Assembly: GCA_022393335.1 (NCBI GenBank)
Contig: JAJEKB010021243.1
Coordinates: 185,466-249,465, forward strand
Direction of reading: 5' to 3'
Origin: Macrotrachela quadricornifera
Lineage: Eukaryota > Rotifera > Eurotatoria > Philodinida > Philodinidae
DNA length: 64,000 nt
Program-made: the position numbers and the translations under genes
Shown: one piece after another, positions 1 through 11,569 of the stretch
How the letters are laid out: the number at the start of each line of letters is the position of its first letter
Position numbering within the stretch: position 1 is the first letter of the stretch
Notes under the pieces: model-generated
Databases searched by the model: none
Seen by the model: only the letters and a program-made list of their open reading frames with translations
What the model was told of the DNA's origin: nothing

Positions 1-243
1 AGCAATTCTTGGTATGCATGGAATATTTGATCGTCCAATAGCAGTTAATGGCAAAGTAAAATTTTTAATTAATTTATTTCTCTTTTAATTTATATTGTTT
101 TTTATTAGATTGAAATTCGTCCAATGATGTATGTAGCACTTACATATGATCATCGTATATTGGACGGTCGTGATGCTGTACTATTCCTCCGAAAAATTAA
201 ACAATATGTCGAGGATTCACGTTCGATCTTTCTCGATTTATAA
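1..243 (+). CDS. DLST: Dihydrolipoyllysine succinyltransferase (E2 of 2-oxoglutarate dehydrogenase), 3' end
   Basis: Partial gene cut by the left edge. Two exons are visible, 1-55 and 109-243, joined by a 53-base GT-AG intron. The product ends with [12 protein letters not shown], then [20 protein letters not shown] and [11 protein letters not shown] before the TAA at 241-243. The DHRxxDG block holds the catalytic histidine and aspartate of the lipoamide acyltransferase fold. MHGIFDRP and [12 protein letters not shown] match DLST rather than the pyruvate or branched-chain E2 proteins. The enzyme transfers succinyl groups to CoA in the mitochondrial matrix as part of the TCA cycle. Only the last 60 or so residues are inside the window, so the lipoyl domain and start cannot be judged. 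Confidence 0.95.
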
Positions 244-1084
244 AAAAAAAAGACAAAGATCTGATCGATCTTAAGAAGAAAATAATATCAAAAACTAAAC
301 AAAAAAAAAGAATTTTTTTTAGTTTTGCTTATCAGCATTCTTTTGTTGGTCTTCTCTTTTCTTTCTTCAATTTGACATTTGCTTTATTCGATCCTTGTTT
401 TTTTCTCTTATAGTTTTCTCGTTTTCCAACATATAGGTTGATTCTATATCAAAGAAAAAAATATTCGAATTTCCTGTCCAAAAAAAGAGCACTTTACTAT
501 CTGTTTTTTTTTTCTTTTCACCTAGTTTGATTTATTTTTTGTCCTTATATTATATATTTTTCTTTTTTCTGTGTGAATTCCACCTATACACAACAAAAGA
601 ATAGATTATACTAAGAAATAATATTGTCTTTGTTTTTCTTTTTATAGTAAATGGAAAGAGGAGTATGTAATGTAAGATGTTGGTCATTGATTAAGTTTTA
701 TATGTAAGCGGACATTCGTTAGATTGCCTTGAAGCCTGGAATGAATACATATACAATAGTTGTCGTTATGCTTCTCTCCTTTTCTTTATCGTTTTTTTTT
801 CCTTCTTTTTTTTGCGGTTTCTAATAGATGAACATTGATAGGCGTGTACATATAAATGAAATGAAAGGAGAAAAGAAAGAAAAAAATGTTGTTGATCTAC
901 TCTGTTCTGTTCCTATCGATGCCATAGGGGTTAAGAGTAATATTCGATTTCCTTTCTTTCTTTCTTCTTCTTCTTCTTCTTCTTCTTTTCTTCTGCTGCT
1001 TCTTCGACACCTGATAAGTGTCAGCAATACTAGCTAGTCAGTTGTCGTAGTGATTGAACGAGTGTCGTCAGCTGTAGTACATCT
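244..1084. other. Intergenic, DLST 3' side to RAB10
   Basis: A/T-homopolymer-rich spacer with no supportable gene. It contains a TTC microsatellite near 961-990. Open frames on both strands at 821-1037 are driven by this low-complexity tract. Confidence 0.5.
961..990. repeat. TTC/GAA microsatellite
   Basis: About eight to nine TTC units in a row, directly visible; lies about 100 bases upstream of the first ATG of the RAB10 transcript region. Confidence 0.85.
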
Positions 1085-1246
1085 ATGATGTCTGGTCATC
1101 ATCATTCCTATCACCGTCGATGTTTTTCATTGAAACGAACAAGTGAATTTGCACAAAATTGGTTACATGAACATACATCATCCTCATCTCGTCGACATCA
1201 ATCGCTCAAACGCGATACTTCATCGACTATCGACATTAGTCAGAAG
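1085..1246 (+). other. Possible upstream coding exon of RAB10 (or 5'UTR exon)
   Basis: A 54-codon open stretch from ATG ATG at 1085 ends exactly at a donor (AAG|GTAGTT at 1246/1247). The acceptor TTTTGTAG at 1409 opens the next exon. Splicing joins the frame in phase 0 through five more codons (N-I-G-Q-R) into the ATG at 1425 of RAB10, giving a 59-residue basic, His/Ser/Arg-rich extension. The splice sites and phase are seen directly; whether it is translated is inference. Canonical RAB10 starts at the ATG at 1425, so this could equally be a 5'UTR exon that is open by chance. Confidence 0.4.
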
Positions 1247-1424
1247 GTAGTTTTTATTATTATTATTGTTGATTGATGAGTAAATGATATTAAGAATATA
1301 ATGACCTTTTGATATTTATTTGATATATATATATATATAGTATAGATTATTATCTCAACTGTTATTTTTGATAGATAGACTAAATCATAAATTGATTTAT
1401 ATTTTGTAGAACATTGGCCAAAGA

Positions 1425-2461
1425 ATGGCCAAAAAAAATTATGATCTTCTATTTAAATTATTATTAATTGGCGATAGTGGTGTTGGAAAAGTAAGTAGCA
1501 AAAAATATTATATTAAAAATAATTTATTTTATTTTTTTTTAAAGACTTGTATTTTATTTCGATTTTCTGATGATTCATTTAATGCTTCATTTATTTCCAC
1601 AATTGGTATCGATTTTAAAATAAAAACAATTGAACTTGATGGTCGTAAGATAAAATTGCAGATATGGTAAGATAATTAGAAAAGAATTGATGATGACAGA
1701 TATGAGTTAATGTTATAGACATTACTATCTTATACTGTCATTGATTTTCCTTAGGGAAAACAATGCAATATATACTTGTAAAGATAATCATCTTTACCTA
1801 GTTTTTTTTTAAATGAATGAATAATGTTGCATGTTATTTATATTAGATATTATGTAATCATATTCATTTATAGATTTTCTCATAAAAGAAAATCTATGAT
1901 TTATTTGAATAATAATAATAATACAAAATATTAGAATTGAAATCATTATATATATATATTTTTTATTATTATTATTTAGGGATACTGCAGGTCAAGAACG
2001 ATTTCATACAATAACTAGTAAGATTTAATTAATTTATTTATAATTAAATATTTAAACATATAATTTTAGCATCTTATTATCGTGGAGCAACAGGAATAAT
2101 GCTTGTTTATGATGTAACACAAGCACGATCATTTGAAAATATAAATAAATGGCTACGTAATATAGATGATCATGCATCTGATGATGTGGTTAAAATGCTT
2201 ATTGGTAATAAGTGTGATATGGATGATAAACGTTGTATTACACGAGCACGTGGTGAAGCATTAGCACGCGAACATGCAATACCATTTCTTGAAACATCAG
2301 CAAAAAATAATATTAATATTGAAAAATCTTTTTTTGAAATGGCAAGACTTGTACTTAAAAAGACTCCAGTAAATCCAAATGATGGACCAATAGGTATATC
2401 ACCTGGTCTACCATCAGGTAATAAACAATCAAATCAATCAAATTGTATTAATTGCATGTAA
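1425..2461 (+). CDS. RAB10: Rab GTPase, Rab10 type
   Basis: Four exons: 1425-1490, 1545-1666, 1980-2017, 2070-2461; the total of 618 bases gives 205 residues. The protein starts [20 protein letters not shown] with P-loop GDSGVGKT at residues 16-23. The switch I / effector region is [18 protein letters not shown], then [18 protein letters not shown] and ETSAKN follow, so all G-box motifs are present. [17 protein letters not shown] and INIEKSFF are close to animal Rab10/Rab8, with MAKK and KTPVNP favouring Rab10. The family directs exocytic and recycling vesicles. The C-terminus reads NCINCM, which is not a usual CC, CxC or CaaX ending; cysteines lie at -2 and -5. The first coding ATG follows a splice acceptor, so an upstream exon exists. 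Confidence 0.95.
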
Positions 2462-4297
2462 AACGAATTAAGTAGTTAAAACAAGAAATCAGTCATTGTA
2501 TATCATTAAATCAGTCAAAGTATAAAAAAAAAAATTTTAAGATTTATTTGTTCTTATTATCATTGTCGTCGCATTTTTTTTTTCATTATTTGTTGTTGAT
2601 TATATTCTTTCTCTCTTTAAACCGCAGTTGAATGTGTAATTTTTCTCTTTTTTTTTTTTCTTTATCAAAAGGTATTTGGATATGTTAATATAATATGAGA
2701 CTTTCAAAGAGAAAGAGAGAGCAAGAAATAAAAAACGAAAACCTTAATGAATATTATGTCAAGAAATCTTCAAATGTCATTGCTAAGTTGAAGTGAAGCT
2801 ATAAAAAAAAAAAAGTGAATACTCATAAAAGTATATGTTATCAGGTGATCAATTATATTTATAACCATACGTATTGCATATATCTTGCAAATAATAATAA
2901 TGATGTAATTTTCTTTTTTGCAGAAATTACCAGTTCTTTATGAAGTAAGTCATTGTGATGAATTCACGCGAAAGAATTTCAAGGTTGAAAAAAAAATATG
3001 TATTAATAGTATATTTCTTACGCTACTCCATTTCGTTCACTTTTGCTCATAATAGTGGAAAAATAGTATAATAACGGCTTTTATTATGTAAAATTACGAC
3101 ATGGTCATAGAAGAATACTATAAATTAATTTTTGAAATCATTCAAAAGAATTAATTTATACATGAATATAAATTGTATTTTATACTAACATCTTCGCAGC
3201 TTCGGTCACTATTTCAAGATATACTTTTGCAAATACTACAAAAGATTATAATCATTATTTGAAATAAACTTTTGAAAAAGGTACTTTTCATTCTTTTCTG
3301 TTGTCCATGGTTCTTATATAATGTATTGATATTTTCCTATAACAACTTACACTGTTTGTGATTTCGATTAACTTCGAATCTATTTCATGCGTACGTCTTT
3401 TAATGTTCTAATGTTCTTTGAAGAAAAAAATTGTATTACAATTAGTCTTAAAAGATCTATTTGTATCTTTTTTTGAGTTTGTTACCAAATAAATTTATTT
3501 GATTTTCTCAACTGCACATTAATATATTCAGTAGGTGACGAATCAATCGGAGAAAAACATACATGTAAAACTTGAGGAGTTGGTACAAGTTTTAAAAGAT
3601 TCACTCCAATTTTAAACTACTTTGACGAATGAAATAATGCCCAAAAGTCAAATATAAAGTTGAAGTTGCTAAAATATTTAAATAAATTGTACTCATGACT
3701 GGTGACAGACTACAAATAACTATATACATCAACCCTGAAAGTTGAGTTCAAGTATTAAACTACTGAAGTAGTCAGGTGAGAGAATAACAATGAAGATGAT
3801 GGTGTGGCTGATAAAAGGGGAAAAATAGAGGGCAGAAAAGTAGATGGGAGTATCTATTTAGGTGAGGAAGGGTTGCTAGAACAGAACAGGGAATGAGAAT
3901 GAGGTCGAAAATCTCATTGCCACGTCAAAAACATTGAGATCGTTAGCGGCAATCTCATCAACATATTATACAAGGTGAAGGTGAGGATGAAAATCTCATA
4001 ACTACACCAAAGATATTGAAGATGCAACTAAGATGTCACAGTCACATCAGACAACGTGAAAGAAAGTAGACCTCATTAAATCTTGGAAACTAGAACACTT
4101 TAAAACTCGTAACGAATTAACGATTTCTACACTACTATAATATTGAGATCAAATTAAACTAAAAATCATACATAATATATATTTTTCTTAATTAAAATGA
4201 TAGATACAAATTAAGGACATTTTTTATTTAAAAACAATTCATCATTTTTTCACTGTATTTAATAATGTACTCGTTAAAATTATAGTTAAGCACAAAT
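2462..4297. other. Intergenic between RAB10 and the GPCR
   Basis: No supportable gene. Around 3780-4060 base composition is less AT-rich than the surroundings, and the phrase AAAATCTCAT followed by an ACNTCAAAAA/ACACCAAAGA-like stretch recurs at about 3908 and 3990, suggesting a decayed short tandem duplication. An exon-like island (AG|AAATTACC...GAA|GTAAGT) at about 2925-2945 cannot be linked to either neighbour. Confidence 0.4.
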
Positions 4298-5200
4298 TCA
4301 AGCTATCGGTCTAACTTGTGTCATTGATCGATGGAAATAATTTTTAATAATATTTCGTATATCACGATCGGCTACCAATGTGAGACTTTTTTCAACTGCT
4401 ACAGTGAGTGATACAGTAATAATACCAATTGTATAAAATAATTCAATTTTCGTTAGTATATACAATATAATTGGAAGAGCACCCAATACATAAATAGCAA
4501 ATAAAATCATAATATTATACAGAAGTTCAACATCACGATTTGATTTATAGTTTTTTCTTGTTACAAATACACTGTTTCTACGACGTTTTACACGAAAATA
4601 AATATATATGTATATAATAATTATAAATATAGCAGGTATTAAATAATAAGCAAAAACAGTATAAACTAAATGTAAAGTAAATTCTTTTGGTACCCAACAA
4701 AGAGAAAATGGACGATAATAAATATCTTTAGTAAGTAGTGCAGGTAATGGTATAAATATAACTATAATCCATTGAATAAAAATAAGAATAATATGAGTTT
4801 TAAATAAAGTTGCCCATCGATATTTAATAGAAAGTACAGAAACAAAAAATCGTGATACAGCTTGTACTAAATATGAGTAAACAACAGCTGCAACTGTCAT
4901 ATAAGCAAAAAATCCACGCCATCGACACGAAAAATTATTTGTTTCCCATGGAATTAACACAAGAAAAATATAATTAATACATTGAACTATACAATAAAAA
5001 ACTGATGCTACGCATCCATTACAAATTAATAAATGTGTAGTTGTATGTAATTTTTTTATTAATATAACTAAAGCCAAAATTATACAAGAAATAGTAAAAG
5101 CTACCAAAATACACGTTAATGATAAAGGAATAATCACATTATAATCTGCAAGATCAGATGGTATATTTATTAATAATTTTATTATTGGCGTTGTATTCAT
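4298..5200 (-). CDS. Rhodopsin-type (class A) seven-transmembrane receptor
   Basis: Single-exon gene of 300 residues. A short N-terminus with an N-glycosylation-like NTT is followed by seven hydrophobic segments at roughly residues 22-48, 57-80, 93-116, 133-155, 176-200, 228-250 and 258-278. Cysteines before TM3 (FSCRWRG) and in the second extracellular loop (SLCWVP) can form the usual disulphide. The DRY position at the end of TM3 reads SRF, keeping the arginine. A basic third loop (RVKRRRN) fits G-protein contact. TM7 lacks a clear NPxxY. Intronless orphan receptors of this kind are common in rotifers; no ligand can be assigned. It is likely a plasma-membrane receptor. Confidence 0.85.
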   Translation of the reverse strand: MNTTPIIKLLINIPSDLADYNVIIPLSLTCILVAFTISCIILALVILIKKLHTTTHLLICNGCVASVFYCIVQCINYIFLVLIPWETNNFSCRWRGFFAYMTVAAVVYSYLVQAVSRFFVSVLSIKYRWATLFKTHIILIFIQWIIVIFIPLPALLTKDIYYRPFSLCWVPKEFTLHLVYTVFAYYLIPAIFIIIIYIYIYFRVKRRRNSVFVTRKNYKSNRDVELLYNIMILFAIYVLGALPIILYILTKIELFYTIGIITVSLTVAVEKSLTLVADRDIRNIIKNYFHRSMTQVRPIA

Positions 5201-6186
5201 ATTAAACTTTTATTTTATTTGATCATCTGCAGGATATACAATAGAATTCTTTTTCAAAAAAAGAAGACAAACGATGTGTAGATAATGCAATTATATAAAA
5301 ATTTCTATCATTGTAGAATATTTTATTTTTATAAATAATAACTATATCAATATCAATGAAACCATATGTCTAAATATGTTAGATGTGAAATTGATAATTA
5401 TATAGAAATTATCTAATATATTTTTTATATAATTTATTTATTAGTTTGCTCTTATGTATTTAATAATGAAATGCAAATGAATGAGATTGAATTATTTTCT
5501 ATGAGATTTAATATTGACTTCTATGTTTGCTTATAGTTTTTCATGTAATAAAAGATCTTTATTATGTTCTCTGACTATGGTAATATAGACACTCCGACTT
5601 GCTATAATTAACATTACTCCAAAAAACTGACAGCTGATACCTAATACAAATAATTACTCATATACTGTGTTGTATATAACTCTTATCTTATCTTGATTTT
5701 TTTCCTTCACTGTTAAGTGTCTATTATAGTTTTATAGATCTATTATATACTTATACACAACAACATTATTATTTACCAATAATAATTTATTTAATCAATT
5801 TCATTCGTCTAACTATAGAAGAAATGAATATTGATTATGATAAAAATAGTAACAACTACACAGATGATGGTATTTGTTTCAGTGCTATTCGTACACACAA
5901 AAAGAAGAGAAATACTATGGTATGTTTATCAATCATGAAATTTTGTTAAAAGAATCTATAAATTATAGAAAAGATGCGAAGAATTTACAAAGGCGATAAT
6001 ATTGTATAATTTTAATAGAAACTAATTTTGAGAACAGCACTTTTGTACTTGATAACTATTGAAAATATTAATTTTAATGACTATGTAAAATATACTACAA
6101 TTTTATAACCTACAATATCCTCTAACAAACATTCAAGTATAGTAATAAAAATATCATTTTATAAAACGTGATTTTTCACGAATAGT
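5201..6186. other. Intergenic with one exon-like island
   Basis: Mostly AT-rich spacer. The only coding-like signal is the short plus-strand segment at 5824-5919, listed separately. Confidence 0.4.
5824..5919 (+). other. Orphan exon-like segment
   Basis: ATG at 5824 opens 32 codons (starting MNIDYDKNSNNY) that end precisely at a good donor, ATG|GTATGT. A following acceptor near 5969 would add about 18 codons (starting KRCEEFTKA) before a stop. It could be a small gene, the truncated 5' end of a lost gene, or chance. No family recognised. Confidence 0.25.
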
Positions 6187-8415
6187 TTATTTAACTTTTT
6201 TAATAAATAACAATTTTATATAAGCAATAAGAAAAGATAATGCAGCCATTAATGTTAAAGCAAGAAAATATTTCCACATATCCCAATTCGATGTATAATC
6301 AATAGATCGTTCCCGTAAAACATCATTACCAGATAATGTACATATATTAGTATGATTATTTAAACAAAATTGAAGATTGCGAAATTCATTGATATACAAA
6401 ACATTAGAAGCATAACGAAAAGCGCTTACCCATTGAATCCATCGAAGAAAACTAAATACACTAGTTAATTCAACAAGAAAACCACTAAATACCATCATAA
6501 TAACAAAAATAAGAACTAGAATAATCAAAGCTACAGCTAAAAAAAAGATTATAACATCTTTAATAATAAACGATCTAAGTTCAAATAAAAATCTTACCAA
6601 AAACAGGAATACTTGCAGCAATAAAAAAACATATAGCCGAACCAAAGACATTAGCCATAAAAATTGTAAGAAGAAAAACAAAAAATTTACCAAAATGTTG
6701 TTGTAAACCAGTCATAAGATAACAGATAATACTAAAGACTAATGAAGGAATAATTCTTAATGGTATAAGATCACATGCTAATTTAGCCAGAAATAAAGTT
6801 GAAATATTATAATAACCACTTACATTTTCCTAGAAAAGAAGATAAATAGTATATAGATATTTATTTAATTATTACTTACATGAATAAATAATGCTCTCTC
6901 TTTAATAAATGGTTCAAGAGCTGTAGCAGTACTAAATATTTGATTAACAACAATAAAGAAAATACCTCCTAAACGATTTTGTACACCTGAACCAATTGTT
7001 CGTGGTATTTGATAATAAAGAAGACCAGTAAGTACACCAAGAATAATGGCAACAGTAATTTGCCAGGCAATTAATGCTGAATTTCTTAAAGCATTTTGAA
7101 GAGTTCGCTTAGATACATGAAGAAAATCGTATGAAAATGAACGATCTCGAAGATTTTCATCATTAAAAACAATATCCAACGAGACATTAGAATTACAACT
7201 ATTTATTGATGAATACTGATATCTCTCACAGAGATTTTCTATTGCAGAAGTACTAGTCACTTGATTGAGTATATCAAGTGCAAAATCAGCTGGATTTTCT
7301 TGTTGATTATAAGTATATCCTATTTGACTGAAATGTGTAACCATATCAGTTGATGGACCAAGATAAATAGTATGACCATGTAGCATTAATAAAACAGTAT
7401 CAAATAATTCGAATATTGAAGGACCTGGTTGATGAATTGAAAAAATAATTGTACCTATGTCAAAGAAAAAGAAAGATTTCAATTGAATTCTCAATATGAT
7501 AAATCATTATTACTTACATCCATTTTGTGAAAGATCACGTAAACAATTTATAACATTCCGTGCAGTTGTTGAATCAAGACCTAATATATTCAAAAGTTAA
7601 AATTAATATCGATTTATTTTCTTTTTTTTTACCTGTAGTTGGTTCATCAAGAAATAAGATTTTAGGTGATAATACCATTTCCATAGCAATACAAGTTCGT
7701 TTTCTTTCTCCACCTGATACTCCACGTTGATATTCAGTACCCATACGTGTATCAGCACATTCACTCAAACCTAATTGTTTAATAATTTTCTCTATTCGTG
7801 TTAATCGTTCCTCATAAGTTACAGATTGTGGTAAACGAAGATTAGCTGAAAAGGCAATATTTTCACGTACAGTAAGTGTTCCACTAAAAATATCATCTTG
7901 TACAACATAACCAACCATATAACGATAAACAGTTGAAGGAGGTCGAGGATGACCATTGATTAGTACGCATCCTTCATAAGCTTGTCTCGGTTTTCGATCA
8001 GCAAGAATATCGAGCAATGTCGATTTTCCACATCCAGTAGGACCTGATTTATTTATATGTTTCATATTGAATGTTAAATGAATAATACACTTACCTAAAA
8101 TAGCATTCATGCCAGGATGAAATATTCCCGATACATTAGAAAGAATTGATTTCTTTTGTTCTGTTTTGCAGAAAGTTATTTTAGACCAGAGATTTGTATT
8201 TACATTTAATTCATAATTTATATTACTAAATGAGATTGTTGTAGCATTAGTCTCTTCATTTTCAGTTGTTGTCGAACTATCAAGGAGAATCGCTGAATAT
8301 TCGTCAGTGTTTGGATTGTAAGACACTACAGTTTTTCTAATCGGTACTTTTCATAGAACGATCAGATACTTGAGTAAAATTCTTACCTGAGAGATGGAAA
8401 GAGTCGATGATACAT
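6187..8415 (-). CDS. ABC transporter, subfamily G (White/ABCG2-like half transporter)
   Basis: Seven exons on the minus strand: 8415-8387, 8336-8095, 8043-7633, 7580-7518, 7454-6880, 6829-6598, 6536-6187; 1902 bases, 633 residues, against about 655 for human ABCG2. The nucleotide-binding domain comes first: Walker A GPTGCGKST (91-99), Q-loop VVQDD, signature VSGGERKR, Walker B ILFLDEPTTG and the switch histidine in FSIHQPGPS. Six membrane segments follow, with FIKERALFIHENVSGYY and SGFLVELTSVFSFLRWIQW typical of ABCG. The first exon (ATG at 8415) is only 29 bases; joining it to acceptor 8337 keeps the frame, whereas the nearer acceptor does not. Two copies must dimerise to export lipids or xenobiotics across a membrane. 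The substrate cannot be inferred. Confidence 0.93.
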
Positions 8416-11400
8416 TCGCTTATTTAGTTCAGTAACAACTGAATGGAATGTTTCTAAAAATATAGAAAGCAGTATATATCTATACTATGTACTCACTTTT
8501 ATATTGTAAAGTCAGTGAAAACGAAATGTTATAATCCACAGAGAATAGGGATTCTATCAAAATGTCAAAGTTCCCTCAGACATAGGAAAAATTATCTGTC
8601 ACACTGGTAGAATTTTCTGACATGTTTTATCAAGATCATCATGTGTGAGATAAGGAAAAAATAAACCAATATGCTAAGTAAATGATGTTATCTTTTGACA
8701 AAAACTTTCTAGAAAGTTAATAGGTCCGATAAAGTATATAAGAAACTATTATTTAACTTGAAGTACGAAAATCATTATCCTTTTGGTATAGATAGTTTTG
8801 ATAAAAATGACTATAAATAATATTTATCTGTGCACTTATTCAAATATGACCAATGCATCACAGAATATTAATATCGATGATGCTGCACGATGCAGACTTA
8901 GTTCCTACACGTACAAGACAATCGTTTTTTTTTGAGATCAGAACATATAATTTTCTGTTTACTGTATTCAAAACTATAAAAGATGGAATAAATAGTAACA
9001 AAACTGTAATTTCATACATTTTCAGATTTCTGACGAAATTAAATAGCTCGAATTTCCAATATGTGTCACTCGACATCATTAGAAGAATAAATAGCAAAAA
9101 AGAAGTAACACGTATCATAATACAAAAGTATGTGGGAATAAGTGTCATTCCCATGCATATTTCTACCTACACATGTAACTTTTTCTTCCTTATTTATTCA
9201 CCCAGTGATGTTGAGTGATACTTATCAAAAGATTAAATTTTACGACTATGAAAAAATGTGAAAATGTATTTCATTGCAATTTGATACTATTTATTCCATT
9301 ATTTAATTTTACCGGACATTTTTTGATCTCAATTGATCAACCTCAGGCCAGAATATGTGATGACCATTTCTGATAGAAAAACCTCAGCCTAATTGATTTT
9401 AATATTTATGGAAATTAATCCATGTCAACGCCGAATGTAGAATTGATATGTTTTTATTGTAAATTCCTCAGTTGTAGGCTAAATGTCAAAAAAATGATTG
9501 TAATTCAATTTAAAATTGAGTAAGAAATATAGAGTCTCTATGCAAAAAAAACATCTGAAAGCTTACTGCTCTATATATTGTAAACTCTACAAAACGACAA
9601 TGTTTGATTTAGCACAAATTTTTATCAAATCTACATACATATGTATCCTAATTATGACAATAGTGCCAATACAAGAAACCCGTTCTAGGTTCTTTTAGAA
9701 GGCGTTCAAAGTGGAAGACCTCTAAAAGCATACTTATTTTAGGCACTCATATTACGCTTTAAAGAAAAACTAAACTACTATTAAGATCCAACTCATTTAG
9801 CTAAATGGAATAGTACAAAGCTTAACATAATTTTTCAAAAAACTATGATTGGGGATCCTTTACTCATATTTCGTTACAAAAGTATTTTTAGAAAAAATAT
9901 TTTCCGAATGATATTTGTATGTCTGTTTGCTTAGACAAAAGACCTTTCTTGTGAGAAAGTAATTCTTTTCTAACTTTATATGATAACTCAAGATATTATT
10001 GAATGACTCATCCTTTTCTTCAATTGTTACTAATTAAATTATGTTTTATTACAGTGGAAGAAAGTACTTCAGTTTATGCATGATAAAAATCGTCCTTATG
10101 ACAGGCTATACATGTTTTGAATCAAAAAAGATTATCAATTTTCTTCTCTCTAGTAGAATCTGTAGCATTTCTTCTCCAATAAATAATATTTTATTCATTA
10201 TTAAGGGTTTTCTTTTTTTCAATATTTATAAAATTAGTCATTGATTCATCGAATAAAATAATGAGAAAAACTTTCACTTAGTTATATATAGAATAAGCAT
10301 AAATTTTTTAATACAACGTCAATACACAGTAATTAAAATACATACTACTTTTTTTCTTTTCCTTCAGTTGTCAGGGTGAAGAGCTATAAATTTAATGTTT
10401 TATTCTATTACGCCGCAAAATTCAACATTCCTTGGAAAAATCCAAGTGTAATCTTGCAACATTTTTATCATGACTAATGATTAATATTTCTTTTATTGGA
10501 CGTAAAGTAAAAATAAAACTTAATACGTCATCTATTCGTATTTTGGCCTACGTCATTATATTTTTCTTTTTTATTTTTTCATCATATTGCGAAGTATTAA
10601 TATATATTTGTTTATAAAACAAACAATTGTATTTTATATTGTAAAAATATAAAAGCATGCTGAAGTATTATATATTTCATTAAAAACTATGAAAAATCTT
10701 TTCTCAAAAATTGCAAATTGGCTGATTGCACATAATGCAGTTTGTTGACTTATTCTTTTCTTTGTTGTTTAGTTACCACGATAAATCTTTTTTTTTTCTC
10801 ACTCAATATATACGTCAAGATTCAAGTCAGATGACTCATTGTCAGCAACTGAGTAATATTTTTGAATTCAGAAAAGGCTTGATGAGTTCGTCTGAATATG
10901 ACGTATATATATTTGAAATCTATTTTTGAAAGTTTTATTATATTGACAAAATATAAAACTGCAAAAGATGATAATTGACAGATGCCAATTTCCTTATATG
11001 GTCATATATGAGTCAACATTTAAATGATTATTGGTATTTTATATGTGATGTGCAACTTAAATTCATTCATGAAAGAGTCTTGAACGTTTAAAAAATTTGT
11101 TAGGATAACCTCTTTGAATTTAAAATGTAAAAATTACACATAATATCTAAAGTAACAGATATTATAGTATACAATAGATGTATGATCCAGATTTATTATC
11201 TCTCATTTCTTAGGCGAGTAGTGACAGCTAAATGTCATTGAAATTCATTATAATTTTTTCTAAGTAAGTCTTAGATGCTGTATGGAATAGTGCAGCCAGC
11301 TGACTTCACTACCCAGCCTTAGATCGGATGAAATTCTAATTCATTATTTCAAAGCATAAGAATATTCTATACATTTAAATAGAAACGCTCTCGATTCCGT

Positions 11401-11565
11401 AAAGCAACTATAGATGATATAAAAACATATTAGATAAATTCGGATATCTGTATATCTAGGTTACATCTGTATTTATTGTTTTTGGAATAATTATTTATTT
11501 CTGAATTAACTGATAGATAAAATCAGTCAATTTCTTTCTAAAAGAAGTACAATAAGCGTTGATAT
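8416..11565. other. Long gene-poor stretch
   Basis: About 3.1 kb without a supportable gene. Several short open frames (for example 8853-9218 on both strands, 9516-9698, 10041-10244) show no conserved motif, no splice framing and biased AT composition. I see no terminal repeats or target duplications. It may hold heavily decayed mobile DNA. Confidence 0.4.
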
Positions 11566-11569
11566 TTAT

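Noticed and set aside
821..1037. Overlapping open frames on both strands before RAB10
   Set aside because: Driven by the TTC/GAA microsatellite; no motif or splice framing.
8325..8326. Start of the ABCG gene at the GTG/TG just after the acceptor at 8327
   Set aside because: No in-frame ATG arises with that acceptor; using the acceptor at 8337 links a 29-base first exon with ATG at 8415 in frame.
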